Program-made: the position numbers and the translations under genes
Part shown: piece by piece, positions 10,610-22,124 of the stretch
Layout: every line of letters starts with the position of its first letter
How positions within the stretch are numbered: position 1 is the first letter of the stretch
Notes under the pieces: model-generated
What the model was told of the DNA's origin: nothing
The model's input: only the letters and a program-made list of their open reading frames with translations
Databases searched by the model: none
Source of the DNA: Tethya wilhelma
Taxonomy: Eukaryota; Porifera; Demospongiae; Tethyida; Tethyidae
DNA length: 64,000 nucleotides
NCBI GenBank assembly: GCA_964030475.1
Contig: CAXIPT010000049.1
Span: 62,001-126,000, forward strand
Direction: 5' to 3'

Positions 10610-12450
10610 ATGAGTTTATTGGACTCAGAGGAGCGAAATGCTGGTGAGAGTACAGGCCCCTCCCATCAATATGTTTATATATAAATATCTGTGTGCAGCC
10701 ATGGAGATACAGATTATGCAGATTATGTTTACCACTAATAATGATCATAGAAAATTAATTAATATTCTTATAGTATTTTTTTTTTTTTTTTTTTTGTACA
10801 TATGTGCTGTAATAGAGGGTGTTAGTGTTGGTGGTATACCGGATGACGGTCACACAGGTCGTGGTAAGTTCCAACCTATATCATTGTATGTCACTGTGTT
10901 CTCTTTTACACAAATTTATTGTTACAGATCCAAAAGTTTTTACAGAACGTGTATCAAATGGTAAGCCGAAGTAGCCTCATTCGCTTTCTAAGCCGAACAA
11001 TCTGAGTGTTAGCTAAATATCACATAATTATTGTACTGACCACCCCATCTCAACATGAATAGTGAATGATTAATAATTGCTTTATTTTCAGCTGCATCTG
11101 AACCGCCTGATATTCCTTCGACACAACCACCAGTTGCTGTGCAAGCACGTGCAGGTATATATAGCTATATTTATATACGTATTATTATGCTAATGAATGG
11201 TACAATCAGCAACATTGAGTGGATTGTCCTTTTGTCGTGAGTACTCACGCAGCTTTATTTGGTGCTTGCATTGTAATTCTGAGGCCTTGTACTTCTTAAG
11301 CCTTAATTAAGCCTAGGGGTGTAGCACGTGCAGAGGATTATGGGACGGTCGTTTTGTCTGTCTGTCTGTTCCATCGAAATCTTAAGAAAAGCAGCTCTAG
11401 TGACAAATTTGATGGTACTTACGTTCATAAAACTGAATGATCTTGTAGATATATATAGTTTTGCTGTCCAAAACAGTTACTGAGATTTGAGGCTTTTGTG
11501 TTTCATTTAGGTGCTTATAGCTTTGAGACTATGCCTATTAATCTGGTGTGTGTTTTCTAGAATCAGATGCTGTGCTGTTGCTGTTGGTAAGTGATGCTAC
11601 TGAGCAAGACATCCAGGAGTTAGTCTGCTTGCTATGTAAGCATATAGATGTATTAGCATGTATAAAATTTTCAGTGTGGCCAGCTAGCTAAACTGCATGG
11701 CTACTGATGATTCACTGGTAGTCCAGCTAGACCTTTGTATCATTGAGCTAGCTATTTGACAACAGCTGAGCATTGAAGTGCATCATAGATAAATTTCTAT
11801 TAGTGGATTAGCCTCGTTCCCAGGCTCCTCCCTCGCGAATATTTTCGAAGGAAATATTCGCGAAGGAGGAGCCTGGGCACGAGGCTATGAGTGGATGGCA
11901 TAGCTGCTATACAGAATAGCTCATTTGGTTCACTTGGTACAAATAAACATTCCAAGAAACAGCTCAGGTGATGCTTGGACAGTGAGTCATGATGAGCAAG
12001 TATCACTCAGCTGATGCATTGCTGGCTGTCGTATCTCCTCTGCGCTGAGGCTTTAGCACCTTGGTGCTTTTCATTATTTTTGAGGCCACACCTGAATTTA
12101 TAGGCTCATATTTGTGTGGCATTGTTGCCATTATGTATAGCTGAAGATTGTGAAAATGAAAGATTGACCAATTATTCGATTTGTATGTACACATAGTACA
12201 TATAATCCAGTGGCCCTGGCAAAATATTGGACTTTGACCATCAATTAAACCATCTAATAATAAGTCCCCATCAATATTTTCAGCTGTATGGTATAATCTA
12301 ATGGCATAATTTATCTTGATTAATCAGTTTAATTATAGGCCTGGAGTTTATTTCGTGATTACTTCAACTCTGTGATTATATAGTAATATATTATTATTCT
12401 TTATTTAGCAATTGAAGAACAGCGTGACAGACCACTATCACCTAATGAAG
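10610..12450 (+). CDS. 5' part of an unrecognised gene with six short phase-1 exons (truncated)
   Basis: Start codon at 10610. Exons 10610-10643, 10816-10863, 10928-10960, 11092-11154, 11561-11635 and 12409-12450 all join in phase 1 with GT-AG signals, giving 98 codons and one base. The protein is polar and Pro/Gly/Asp-rich, except for a short hydrophobic stretch in exon 5 (ESDAVLLLLVSDATEQDIQE) that might begin a folded domain. The exon style matches the N-terminal linker of the upstream caspase-like gene. I infer a related receptor or apoptosis-type gene, but no domain is recognisable. No further exon is found before the N at 12691 and transposon copy 2, so the 3' half is missing or lies elsewhere. 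Confidence 0.5.
11155..11560. other. Intron with no further feature
   Basis: The intron between exons 4 and 5 of the truncated gene. It contains a short (TCTG) run near 11357-11370; nothing else is supported. Confidence 0.5.
11810..11886. mobile_element. Minimal foldback element, AGCCTCG(T)...CGAGGCT, 77 bp
   Basis: An almost perfect hairpin centred near 11848. It begins AGCCTCGTTCCCAGGC and ends in the complement, with a GCGAATATTTTCG heart. The flanks share AGTGGAT on both sides, a likely target duplication. It is a very short relative of the element at 4591. It lies in the last visible intron (11636-12408) of the truncated gene; the rest of that intron shows nothing else. Confidence 0.8.
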
Positions 12451-12690
12451 GTAATTAAAATGTACATACTGCAATCATCAGTTTCTCTCTTTCTGCCAGG
12501 ATTGATTGTATCTATGAATTTAGCAAGCATCCTTCAGTGTAAACACCATGCTGCAGTGTTTACTAATCAAAAGTAGTTTAATTGGCATCTGATTTTACAA
12601 CATTCAAGCATAATTTTGTGGTCTTTGAAGATTTTGCTGATTCTTGAAAAAAATTCATGGTCAAGTATGGTGCATACATACAGGTTAACC

Positions 12691-12785
12691 NGAGTGTGTA
12701 AGGAATTCTTCCTGTGGGCAAAATGAGAGACTCAATAAGGAGATTGTTAAATGCAGCCCATACAGGAAGAATTCTGCACACACTC
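12691..12785. repeat. Single-N join next to a 94-bp hairpin
   Basis: After the N at 12691, GAGTGTGTAAGGAATTCTTC returns as its near-complement ending at 12785, with a 33-bp loop. It may be a small foldback element or an inverted-repeat artefact of the join. Confidence 0.6.
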
Positions 12786-12867
12786 TCAACAGCCATTCCA
12801 TCTTGTTTGCATTCTTTTTATGATTTAGCCATTCCTGTGTCTCATTACATTTCCAATGTTTTTTTTT

Positions 12868-13016
12868 ACTTGTCGCTATAGTAACGGTGCGAATACCGGG
12901 AAATTTCACTCGTAAATTGCCCTAGGCATTAAACTCGTGCTTGGCACTCGTTCAAAACCTATAGGCAATTTACTCGTGATATTTCCCGATATTGCACTGC
13001 TACTATAGCGATAAGT
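12868..13016. mobile_element. Foldback MITE, 149 bp, ACTTGTCGCTATAGTA ends
   Basis: Arms of about 55 bp are inverted copies (ACTTRTCGCTATAGTA outward, GGCAATTTACTCGT inward). It abuts the exact point where homology to transposon copy 1 begins (13017), so it probably marks an insertion that truncated the 5' end of copy 2. Confidence 0.8.
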
Positions 13017-13475
13017 ATATAGTATTAAAGGAATTTGTTACAATAACAATGTTTTCCAAAAAATGGAACCCAGTACAAACTAGAGAAGAGTATATCTGAG
13101 GCTGAATGGAGAGATCTAAGTTTAGATGAGAAAATGAAGCACACATTGAGGATATACAACAAGGCACACGAAAGAACGAACTGACAGAAGCTGATATGTC
13201 CTCCACTAAACAGTTTGGCAAGAAACTGTTACAGTCTGCTAATGCTATTAGCAAGGCACACTTTAACAAACCTATTTTAGAAGTACTTGCAACCACATCA
13301 AAGTCACGACTCATTCCAAGCTAAGCAGCAAGAAAAGTGTACAATTTTGAGGGAAGTACGAAATACAATTCAAAAATACATGAATGAGGAAGGAGACAGT
13401 TTAGTATTGCAGAATAGACTTAGTTGGAACAAATTTGACAGAGTTTGTAAATCTCAAAATCAAATTATGAACGAG

Positions 13476-13776
13476 GAAGGAGCGATTTACCGTCTTACCC
13501 TGTGCATTTGCTGTGGAAAGCAGTTTCTATCAATTTCTAGTAAGAAAAACAGATATTTAGTCCACTCCTACCCCTGAAATTATGGCTCTAAACTGTAGTT
13601 TTCCGCAAGACATTGTGACCTTTGACCTTGCCATTACTGAAAAGATCACGAAACCACACTTGAAAGGCATGATTCCAGGGGTAAGAGAGGACTAAACAAC
13701 TGTTTTTCTTACTAGAAATTGATTGAGACTGCTTTCCACTGCAAATACACGGGGTAAGATGGTGAATCGCTCCTTC
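13476..13776. mobile_element. Foldback MITE nested in transposon copy 2, 301 bp
   Basis: Two arms of roughly 100 bp are inverted copies: GAAGGAGCGATTTACCGTCT at 13476 and the complement ending at 13776, with a CTTACTAGAAATTGAT block in both. It replaces coding sequence present in copy 1. There is no ORF inside. Confidence 0.8.
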
Positions 13777-15481
13777 AATACAGTTATATGGCACACGTGT
13801 TTGGAATTTGCAATAATTACTTGACCTTTTTGACCCTCCTCTGATCTTTCCCTATGTACAAGCCTACACAAGTGTACAAAACCAAGGTTAACAAAAAAAT
13901 CACTGATGGAGATAGTGGTAGGTGAGAAACTACATGCAACAGATATAAAGCAGAGAACAGAAATATCATTAGAGAGAGCAATGATATTCACGCAAGGAAA
14001 GTACCTCTAAATGATATTCGAAGGAACATGCTACAGAAACAAGAGGATCTAGGAATACTGCGCAATGTGCAAGAAACAATAACAAGACTGAAGGAACTAC
14101 ATGAGTTGATAGACCTAGAGGAAGAACTAAAGGAAAGGCTTCACAAAATAAGTATTACTAGGCACTTAAAAGTGTGGCATGACCACTTTGAAATTGGTGG
14201 ACACTCCCACCTACTTGTTTTGGTATTAACAGTTTATGATCCTGCAATCTTCTTTTCTTCACAATAAATGCTACAAAGGGGAGTAAACATAGATGTTCAG
14301 TTGTTGAGGAGCCATATGTACACATTCTAGGATGTTCACTCAAAGGTCAATCTCTATACTCTGAGACAAGAATCGAGTACTTAAAATCAATGGATGAGCT
14401 CACTACCTCTTGTGGCAGTATGATACATGATGTCGTCAGATACTTCTATGGAGACGGACCTGCTATGCAGTTCGAAGGGGGAAACAAAGTGGGTGGTAAC
14501 TATCCGTGCATAGGATGTGATGCTCACCCATCTCGATTTGAAGATCTTATCTACTGTTTCAGAGCAAATCATCTCACTCTTGAAGAATGACAAGATTTTG
14601 TGTTACAAGGAGATAGATACAGAGAAAAGAAAATCAACCCCTTCGATAACATGAAGGTGGATGAACTCAGAGCTGAACTGAGCAAGAGAGCAGTTGGCAA
14701 AAAGAGACCAGAGCTTGAAAAAATCATGGAAGATGCACGGAAAGGAATTTCTAATGTTCCAGCCATACTGTATAATACTCCTGATGCTAGTCTAGGATTG
14801 GGTTTGTATGAAGTCTTTCCTACTGAGCCACTACATGACCTAAAGGGTCATTTTGGACACCTTATTGAAGAATCACTGAAAAAAACAACTGGCAGAATAA
14901 ATGAAGTGATTCGTGAAGTAAAGAACACCATCCTAGCAAAGAAAACTCTCAGATGTTCGAATTATCGAAAAGCAGTAATAGTAATTTACAAAGAATTGAG
15001 TGAGCTACCTACATGTGCATCTACAACTACACAAGATGCTTACATTGAACTCTACCAAACAGCTGTAGAAATTACAGAGATCATGTACAGCCATGTAGAA
15101 TTCCGTACAGCCAAGTCAGTGCTACGACTTCACAACATTACATACATCCATGCTCAACTATTTCCAACATCAAGACAATTGTTTGGCAGATACTATCACT
15201 TCATTACATGTCATACAGCAATCTTGTACCGACTCATTAGCTTGAGATAAGTAAACACAGAATCCCAAGAACGAATCTTTGGTCAAACAACAAAGCGGAC
15301 CACATTGTGGAAAATTTCATGGTCAGATTGCATAAAGAAGGGAAGTTCCATCAAGTGGATTCTTTAGCTACTCAAGAGAGTGAGATTCGCAAACTAGCTT
15401 CTACCCTCAGAGAAAAAACAAACACAATTATACCATTTGAGTGGATACAGAAAACCCCAACAGCATACCAAGCCTATTTAA

Positions 15482-15932
15482 GCCCCGTTTACACAGGTTT
15501 GAAAATACATACTTTTATATGCATTTCCGGCTTGCGTTTACAAAAAAACGCCCAAAACACAACCAGAAACGGAACGTTTTGAAAACGCAATTCAAAGTGG
15601 AGCATTTTGAAAACGATATGTTTTGCTCAATCGTGTAAATGGCAAAAATGCAACTAGAAACAAAAATGCTTGTCCTTTAAAGCTAGCTAGTACCTCCGTT
15701 TAAGCTTTGTTTGGTCTAAATAGTACAATTTCATTGTCTTGTTCAGTTTTTTTTGTTCAAAGAGTCTTTTCTTGTCTCTGTGAAATTTTTGCTGATTCAG
15801 AAGTTATCCTGTGCGCACTCTACGTGACGCCATATGACGTATTTAACTGGAAAACGTACCTGAATTAAAACGAAGTCGTTTTTCAAGAGAAAACAAAAAC
15901 GCATTCGAAAACGCAACTGTGTAAACAAGGCC
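15482..15932. mobile_element. MITE with GCCYYGTTTACACAG ends, 451 bp
   Basis: Left end GCCCCGTTTACACAG, right end CTGTGTAAACAAGGCC. The subterminal parts are rich in AAAACGC/GCGTTT, also inverted. It splits a continuous coding stretch of the copy 2 pseudogene (compare 3600-3625 in copy 1). The target-site duplication is not clear. The termini resemble hAT-type MITEs; this assignment is tentative. Confidence 0.7.
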
Positions 15933-16182
15933 TTGAGAGAATAACAGACTATGTCACCAGGCTCTGGGATTTGGTGGAAATACAGTCAAAAAGGTGTGGA
16001 ATTTTTCGATGCAGAGAGTAATGCCACTTCAAATCCAAATATAAACCACTTTCAATCAGTTTTCCTGGCAAATTTTTACGCTTCTCTACAAAAGCAATGG
16101 GAATATTACACACTGAACTCAGTACAACTTCCAGCAACAATAGTGAGGTGTTACACTTCTCAGGGATCACCCCTCAATTTAA

Positions 16183-16782
16183 CTCTTTAGGGCCGATTGT
16201 GGATTTATCCGCACGCGCGATCGCGTAATCTGCAATTTTTAAATTTTTTTATTTTATAGCCATAGGGTTTGAGCTATGAGCTTTAGACTTGCTGTACAGT
16301 TAGGTAAGGAAGCGCTCTACTAAAATACAAAGTAAGAGTCAGGTCTGATTAGTGATATAGGCTTTAGAGTTCAAAGGTCACGATCGCGGTCAGATCGTGA
16401 CCTTTGGTTATAAACTCACGTTTTGTTCTTAGTGCTTTGCAGGAGAAGCTTGACGCTAGCTATGGAGGCGCAGGGAGGCTTAGGCTATACCTGCATGCAA
16501 GCGCTTTTGCAGTGCTGCTCATAAAGCTGGAAAAAAAGCCTAAAGTATGCAGATAGTTTAGCGAACTTTGACCCCTTCCGTTTTTGCAAGCTTTTTAAGT
16601 TAATAAAAGCAAACCTAGAACTAATTTGATATAGCCATGGCTTAGTACAACCATAGCTAAGCTCAAGTAGCTACAAAAGAGAGTGGCTAAGGCTAGAGTA
16701 AGAACAAAAATGTACAAAAACCAATGTTAATTAAATATTCATAAAATCTAATTAAGTATGCATAAATTTAGGCCCTAAAGAG
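16183..16782. mobile_element. Non-autonomous TTAA-target (piggyBac-type) element, 600 bp
   Basis: TTAA at 16179-16182 and 16783-16786 frames CTCTTTAGGGCC and GGCCCTAAAGAG. Excision to a single TTAA restores the reading frame of the host pseudogene, which supports the boundaries. There is no transposase ORF. The same end occurs at 63256. Internal sequence (GCTTTAGACTTGC and neighbours) recurs within the differently bounded element at 51914. Confidence 0.85.
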
Positions 16783-16786
16783 TTAA

Positions 16787-17600
16787 ACACAAGACAAACG
16801 GAAGACTCTGGGACATCTCGCTCTCAGCTGTCCTCAACAGAAGAGACTCCCAACTCTCACTCTCAGTCAGTCAGGACTTATCACTCTCAGTCACTTGGGA
16901 CGTCTCACTCTCACTCTCAGTCACCTGGGACCCCTCACTCTCACTCTCAGTCAGTCCGGACCTCTCACTCTCCATCACCTGGAACCTCTGGCTCTCAGTC
17001 ACTTGGGATCTCTCACTCTTCCTTTCACTCTCAGTCACCCAGAACCTCTCATTCTCAGTCACTTGGGACCTCTCTCTCTCACTCTCAGTCAGTTGGGACC
17101 TCTCACTCTCAGTGACTTGGGATCTCTTCACTTGGGATCTCTCACTCTCCCTTCTACTCTCAGTCACCCAGAACCTCTCACTCTCAATCTCTTGGGACCT
17201 CTCACTCTCAGTCACTCGGGATCTCTCACTCTCGCTTTTCCTTTCACTCTCAGTCACTCGGGATCTCTCACTCTCCCTTTCACTCACTCTCAGTCACCCG
17301 GAACCCTTTCACTCTTGGTCACTTGGGACCTCTTACTCTCAGTCACTCAGGATCTCTCATTCTCCCTTTCCCTTTCACTCTCAGTTACTCGGGGTCTCTC
17401 ACTCTCCCTCTCACTCTCAGTCACTTGGGACTTCTCACTCTCAGTCACTCGGCCGGGATCTCTCACTCTGAGTCACTCGGGATCTCTCACTCTCAGTCAG
17501 TCGGAACCTCTTACTCTCAGTCAGTCAGGATCTCTCACTTGGGATTTTTCACTCTCACTCTGAGTCAGTCGGGATCTCTAACTCTCACATTCAGTCACTT
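16787..17600 (+). repeat. 24-bp degenerate minisatellite encoding a Ser/His/Gln-rich tract
   Basis: About 30 degenerate units of the type CTCTCACTCTCAGTCACTTG+GGAC. Because the unit is a multiple of three and low in stop codons, several frames stay open on both strands. The frame continuous with the upstream transposon protein reads HSQSLGTS repeats; the alternative frames are shadows. Confidence 0.8.
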
Positions 17601-17879
17601 CACGTGGAATGGATGCCACACTCTCATAAACATGTACATTCTACAAGAGCAATAGTTTTAGCAGAAGGATACACAACTATCCCGTTAAAACAAATTTCAA
17701 AACTGGTACCATTACACCCACTATTACATGAGTTTGACTACTTAAGATTCAAGGCAAAATCTCAGCTTTCACAGTTAAGGGAGCAACAACTGAAAACACT
17801 TTCAAAATGCATGATCAAATCATACCTAATCAAAACAGTATGGAATAATGAAAAAGAAGTTACCCTGTGGGAGACATGA

Positions 17880-18378
17880 GTTAAATGTACTGGAGGCAAT
17901 TATGAAACATGAATGGAACACAGACTAATTAGCAACAATCTGTACAAGTCGCACATGTGCAAAACCAACTTCAATTTCTATAAACTGTGATAGCTACATG
18001 TTTATGCGTTCTTGTGTGTACATGAAAGAACAAAGGTACATGCGTGCATGAATGTACTTACGAGTTAAATTGCACACCTCAAAATCTCTGTAATCCTAAT
18101 GGTTGTGATTTCAGATTAATGTAGAAAGTGTGCGTGCATATGTGTATATATGTGTGTGTGAGTGTGTGAATGCATGACATTGTGTGTGTGTGTGGGTGGG
18201 GGTGTGGTGTGCGCATGCTAGAGTGTGTAAAATGTGTACTTTGAGTACACATTGCTTAACTCAAGCTACATCTCTGTTTATCCCCAGGTCTCAGGAAGAT
18301 TTTGCCTGTTAAGACATACTAGAAATTGATTTATAACTTGCACTCCCTCTTTATCTCTATGTGTGTGTGTGTATGTGT

Positions 18379-18429
<51 letters not shown>

Positions 18430-18620
18430 AATCGAGAGAGTATGTGTGTGTGGGGGGGGAGGGGGGTGTCAGTGTGTGTGCATGTGCGTGCTAGAGTGTG
18501 CAAATCTATACTTGGCAGTATATGCATTGCTTACCTCAAGCTACATCTCCGAGGCTGTTTATCCCCAGGTCTTGGGAAGATTTTGTCTGTTAAACAAGGA
18601 GATGGAGTATATATTACGTA
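17880..18620. repeat. TG and AG microsatellites within a diverged tandem duplication
   Basis: No gene is supported. Two related segments (about 18120-18310 and 18440-18600) share TG-rich DNA, then GCTAGAGTGTG, then AAGCTACATCTC and TTTATCCCCAGGTCT. Between them lies a pure (AG)n run of about 45 bp at 18380-18426. Confidence 0.75.
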
Positions 18621-19815
18621 GACGGCGTAAGATGTGCGTACACACGTATGCTAAAGTACTTCCGGTAGTGCAGAGTATAAAATAAAAAATTCCCAGTTGT
18701 GAACTTTGACCTTGAGCGCCAAGATTCAAATTTGAAAAGATGGCAATTCACACAGGTTTACAAAACTATCTTATCCCGTCGTAAAAGCAATGTCCCCAAC
18801 CTTTACCATACACTGAAACATGTTGTAATAAATACCAACAGTGCACAAACGGACATTTTTTCCCCACAAGTGTGGTTTTCAAACATTCCTGTGTCTCACC
18901 ATGACTTCCACCACTTCTGAGAGCAGTGATAGCAGTGATAGCTGTCCTACACTAGAGGTATTGATTCAATATAGTATATACACATAAAATAGGTAAAAAT
19001 TAATCACAAAATGCACAACACAAATGTATGTTAGTTTCAATAAAAGGGCATCATCCCCAAGCATCTTGAAAGACATTGGCGCATACTGCAGAGCACGGCA
19101 TGGCATTGAATTAGTGTGTGAAGGCAGTCCAGTAAAGTGCCGACGGACATCAGGTGAGCAGAGAAATGATTATCAGCTTAGTAGACTACTATATAGTCTT
19201 GTGTATTACATATGTATATAGGTGGTGCAGTGGCTGTTACGCATCTAGGAGGAACAGATAGTGTTGGAAGTGCTGGAGGAGATGGTGATCTGTTAGCTAG
19301 CAGTGGAAGAGATGGTGGTGGCCCGTCGACTACTGGTGTAGGAGATGGTGGTGGCCCGTCGACTAGTGGTGAAGGAGACGGTGCTGGCCCGTCAACTAGT
19401 GGTGGAGGAGGTGGCCCATCGATTAGGTGGTGGTGGCCCGTCGACTAGTGGTGGGGGAGATGGTGGTGGCCGACGTGGTGCTAGTGGTAGAGGTGGTGGC
19501 CGATGTGGTGGTATAGGAGGTGGCCCATCGGCTAGCAGTGGCAGAGATGGTGGTCGCTGATGTGGTGGCAGAGGTGGTGGCCGACGTAGTGGTAGAGTTG
19601 GTGGACGTATATACGGCTATGATAGTACAGCTCCTACTCTTGATGGTGATGGCGCATGTGAGCACTGTTTCTGCTCACCATGTGTAGCTGCTCCACTACC
19701 AAGTTTTGTTGTTGGTAGAGCCAGAGCTAACCTCCACAATGCCCACAAGAGATACCCTCTGTATCGAAAATTTTGGAGGACTTTGAATGAATTGGGCGTG
19801 TGGCGACACAACTAG
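18620..19815 (+). pseudogene. Broken inverted copy of the Gly/Arg-rich P2X7-tail-like gene
   Basis: Nearly identical in reverse to 24412-26700. The start exon (18901-18957) encodes MTSTTSESSDSSDSCPTLE. Intron 1 is only about 67 bp here. The exon 2 acceptor reads ACACAA where the minus-strand copy has ACACAG, so it is probably lost. Exon 2 ends at 19153 (CAG|GTGAGC) and exon 3 starts at 19222. Exon 3 shifts frame in the repeat near 19425 (TAG at 19447) and a second TGA lies at 19558. The C-terminal CEHC segment is still readable until a stop at 19813. The final exon (EVRDCYPNP type) is absent, because homology ends at GTGTGGCGACAC. Confidence 0.75.
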
Positions 19816-20145
19816 TGTAAAACTGTGCCATGAGTAATGCCATCAAGACTTGTGTGGCCACATTTTGCATGAGTGAGACCCTGCATTAATTATAATGAAT
19901 ATGGGAATATTTTACATGAGTGAGCCCCTTCAATTAACCAAGTGGTGTAAAATTTCACCATGAATAATATGTTATGATACTATTGGCCATACTACTTGGT
20001 TTTTACACTAAATAAGCTGGTTTAAAATGCCTCCTAGAGTGAGTCGTGGCTGTGCTGGTGTAAAACATTCCCATGAGTCAAGCTGGTGTGAAATTGTCCC
20101 ATGAGTCACTCCAGGCAAAAACATTCTATTTTACACCAAGTTCTA
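19811..20145. mobile_element. Possible MITE with repeated GTGTAAAA...CATGAGT words
   Basis: At least four copies of a GGTGTAAAA(N)4-6 CCATGAGT word lie at about 19815, 19942, 20058 and 20088, with weaker ones between. The outer edges are inverted (CTAGTGTAAAA; TTTTACACCAAG). It starts exactly where homology to the minus-strand gene copy stops. No ORF. Confidence 0.5.
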
Positions 20146-20820
20146 CAAGACCGTCTGGCAAGCCAGACTCACTGAGCCAGCGGTGGGCTGCTGAACTGGT
20201 ACTTGAAGTCACAAGTTGTGTAGTGGCCTGTTTGATACTGAAGTGAAACACACATCTCGGTCATTTGGAGGCAGGAGCTGTATCATAAGATTTACTTGTC
20301 TTTCTATATGTTATGATAATCAAAGTCCTGATTCATCTCTTAAGAAGAGCAACCAGGTATAACAAAATAGTTCCAGGCAACTTCAGTGCATTCACCCGCT
20401 TCAAGCGTTATTTTCAGGTGATTAGGTGGACGTTATCCAGTGTTGTCTTCAGGTATCAGGTATTACCTGAAGACCAGAGACCCTACCGTATATATAGAGT
20501 GTAACCCGATTAATGAACGATACTAAGCAAAATTGAAATGTTTACTGTGTGTGGCACCACCATAGCTCACTGGTATCCTCGCTGATACGAAAGCGACCTA
20601 CTCAGGACAGAAGAAGGAGAAGGGCAAAGGAGGAACCTACATCAAGCAGATAAAGGCATAGATAGCGGAGGTAAACTGTCACAATTTATGTTTGTTCATA
20701 TAGTTGTAAATGGATATTCAGTACAGCCATAGATATATAATATCTATGGTACAGCCAAACTAGTGTTAGCTAGCTATTAGTTTTATTTTCGATTCAGTGT
20801 ACAGATATGCAGAGACAGCT
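20146..20820. other. Region without a supported gene
   Basis: Contains short exon-like pieces (for example a Lys/Arg-rich stretch near 20595-20672 followed by GTAAAC) that might belong to the plus-strand transposase-like gene at 22580. The phases cannot be connected by eye. Confidence 0.3.
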
Positions 20821-21205
20821 GATGTTAATGTCGTCTCTCTAGACCCTTACGACAGTGATTGGCAAGATGTCCTAACTGAGGACTTGCCGCTGGTCTCATT
20901 CAAACCAGTTGACTCTAAAACGGGCAACTTTACATAGATGTTAGTTACTCTCACTGAGTAAGAGATTAGTAGAGGTTTAGTAGCCAACAACATTATACCA
21001 TTTTATTGGTGTACAGTATCTCAGTAATGTTATGGTGTGTTTTCTTTTCTTCTGTTTCAGTATTCGTGTTGCTTCAGACTCGACAGTCTCATTCCAAAAC
21101 CAATCGACTCCAAACAACCAACTTTACATACAAACTTAGAGGTTAGTAGCCAACAAAGTTATACCGTTTCATTTCAATATCACTCCTGGCCTCTACTGTA
21201 TACAC

Positions 21206-21501
21206 AAGGGGTGGTCACGACCATACCCGCTGTACTAACACCCGCGACCAGGATCAAAATGCAATCAAGGGGTCAAAGCAACAAAAATTGGCCCCATCAA
21301 GGGTCAAGAAAGCTCTACTGCTCACTTTCGATCAACGGTCAAATGTCATTGACTGCAAATAGCACGTTATAGTGGATCAAAGTTCAAATCAAGGCCTTCC
21401 AAATTAGTGAAATCAAGGGTCAAGGCCTAAAAATTGGACAGATCAAATTTTGATCCCGGTCGCGGATGTTAGTACAGCGGGTATGGTCGTGACCATCCCT
21501 T
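21206..21501. mobile_element. Foldback MITE, 296 bp, AAGGGRTGGTCACGACCATA ends
   Basis: Arms AAGGGGTGGTCACGACCATA and the matching complement ending at 21501, about 45 bp each including CCCGCTGTACTAACA. The middle is full of GATCAA/GGTCAA words. The target duplication is uncertain. Confidence 0.8.
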
Positions 21502-21524
21502 AATACAAGGGCATCTGATGTTAA

Positions 21525-22124
21525 GGTTACGGGGTACAAAGTGCAAAATCATTGATATGAATAATTTATGAGCACAAAAAATCTACCAAAATCTAGCAAC
21601 AGAACTGTATGATCAAAACTCTTCCTATTCAGAAGCACAGTATTAGTCAGTTTGTTCTTGGAAAGTAAAAAATCTAGTTTTTATAGCTTTTCTGCTGAGT
21701 GCTACAGTGAACTATGGTCAAAATAAATTTTCTGCGTCAGTTTTTTCCAAGTAGCATGATTGTGCTATCTAGAGCGCTGATACACAGAAAACCTACCTTG
21801 GTTTGGCAGGGCCTGACATCGAGATTTTCTTTCTACTTCGAATACGAAAAGTTTTATGGAGCAAAAAAGCGCTCTCCAAAGTGCCCTAGGCAGCTGTCAG
21901 GCAGCAAACTGCGGCGACCTGGACGGTTCAGTTGCTTCTTTTCGAGAAAACTCTCTGTCTGGCCCTTCTCTGTTGACAGAACGGTAAGATGACTGCCCAT
22001 ATCCGGTTTGATTTTTAGCCAGCTTTGCAAAAATTGACGCAAGAAATTATCTCTCTACTTCCGCATCTAAAATAACTAGCGTGTACTGATTAGCATATTC
22101 ATGAGCTTACTGTACCCCGTAACC
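21525..22124. mobile_element. TTAA-flanked non-autonomous element, 600 bp, GGTTACGGGGTAC ends
   Basis: TTAA at 21521-21524 and 22125-22128 surrounds GGTTACGGGGTAC and GTACCCCGTAACC. The interrupted word GATG-TTAA-TGTCGTCTC is intact in neighbouring repeat units, confirming the insertion site. It is the same size and target as the element at 16183 but has different termini. Confidence 0.8.

Larger units (their letters stand above)
13017..17879 (+). pseudogene. Transposon-type protein gene, copy 2 (decayed, three nested elements, 3' end present)
   Basis: Homologous to 868-3859 but with many small deletions and stops (for example TAA at 14264 and TGA at 14588). Elements at 13476-13776, 15482-15932 and 16183-16782 interrupt it. 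It preserves sequence absent from copy 1: removing the TTAA-flanked element at 16183-16782 lets the frame run through LNTRQTEDSGTS into a Ser/His/Gln repeat encoded by 24-bp units. A TGA at 17113 and a shift near 17285 break it. A plausible C-terminal segment follows at 17604-17879 (HPLLHEFDYLRFKAKSQLSQ, ending WET). The intact ancestor probably encoded well over 1000 residues. No terminal inverted repeats of the parent element could be identified. Confidence 0.7.

Noticed and set aside
15482..15932. Coding exon inside the copy 2 pseudogene (ORF 15441-15638)
   Set aside because: The sequence belongs to a MITE with inverted ends and is absent from copy 1.
16871..17655. Leu/Ser- and Ser/Glu/Arg-rich ORFs over the 24-bp minisatellite
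   Set aside because: Shadow frames of a repeat whose unit length is a multiple of three; only the frame continuous with the transposon protein is meaningful.
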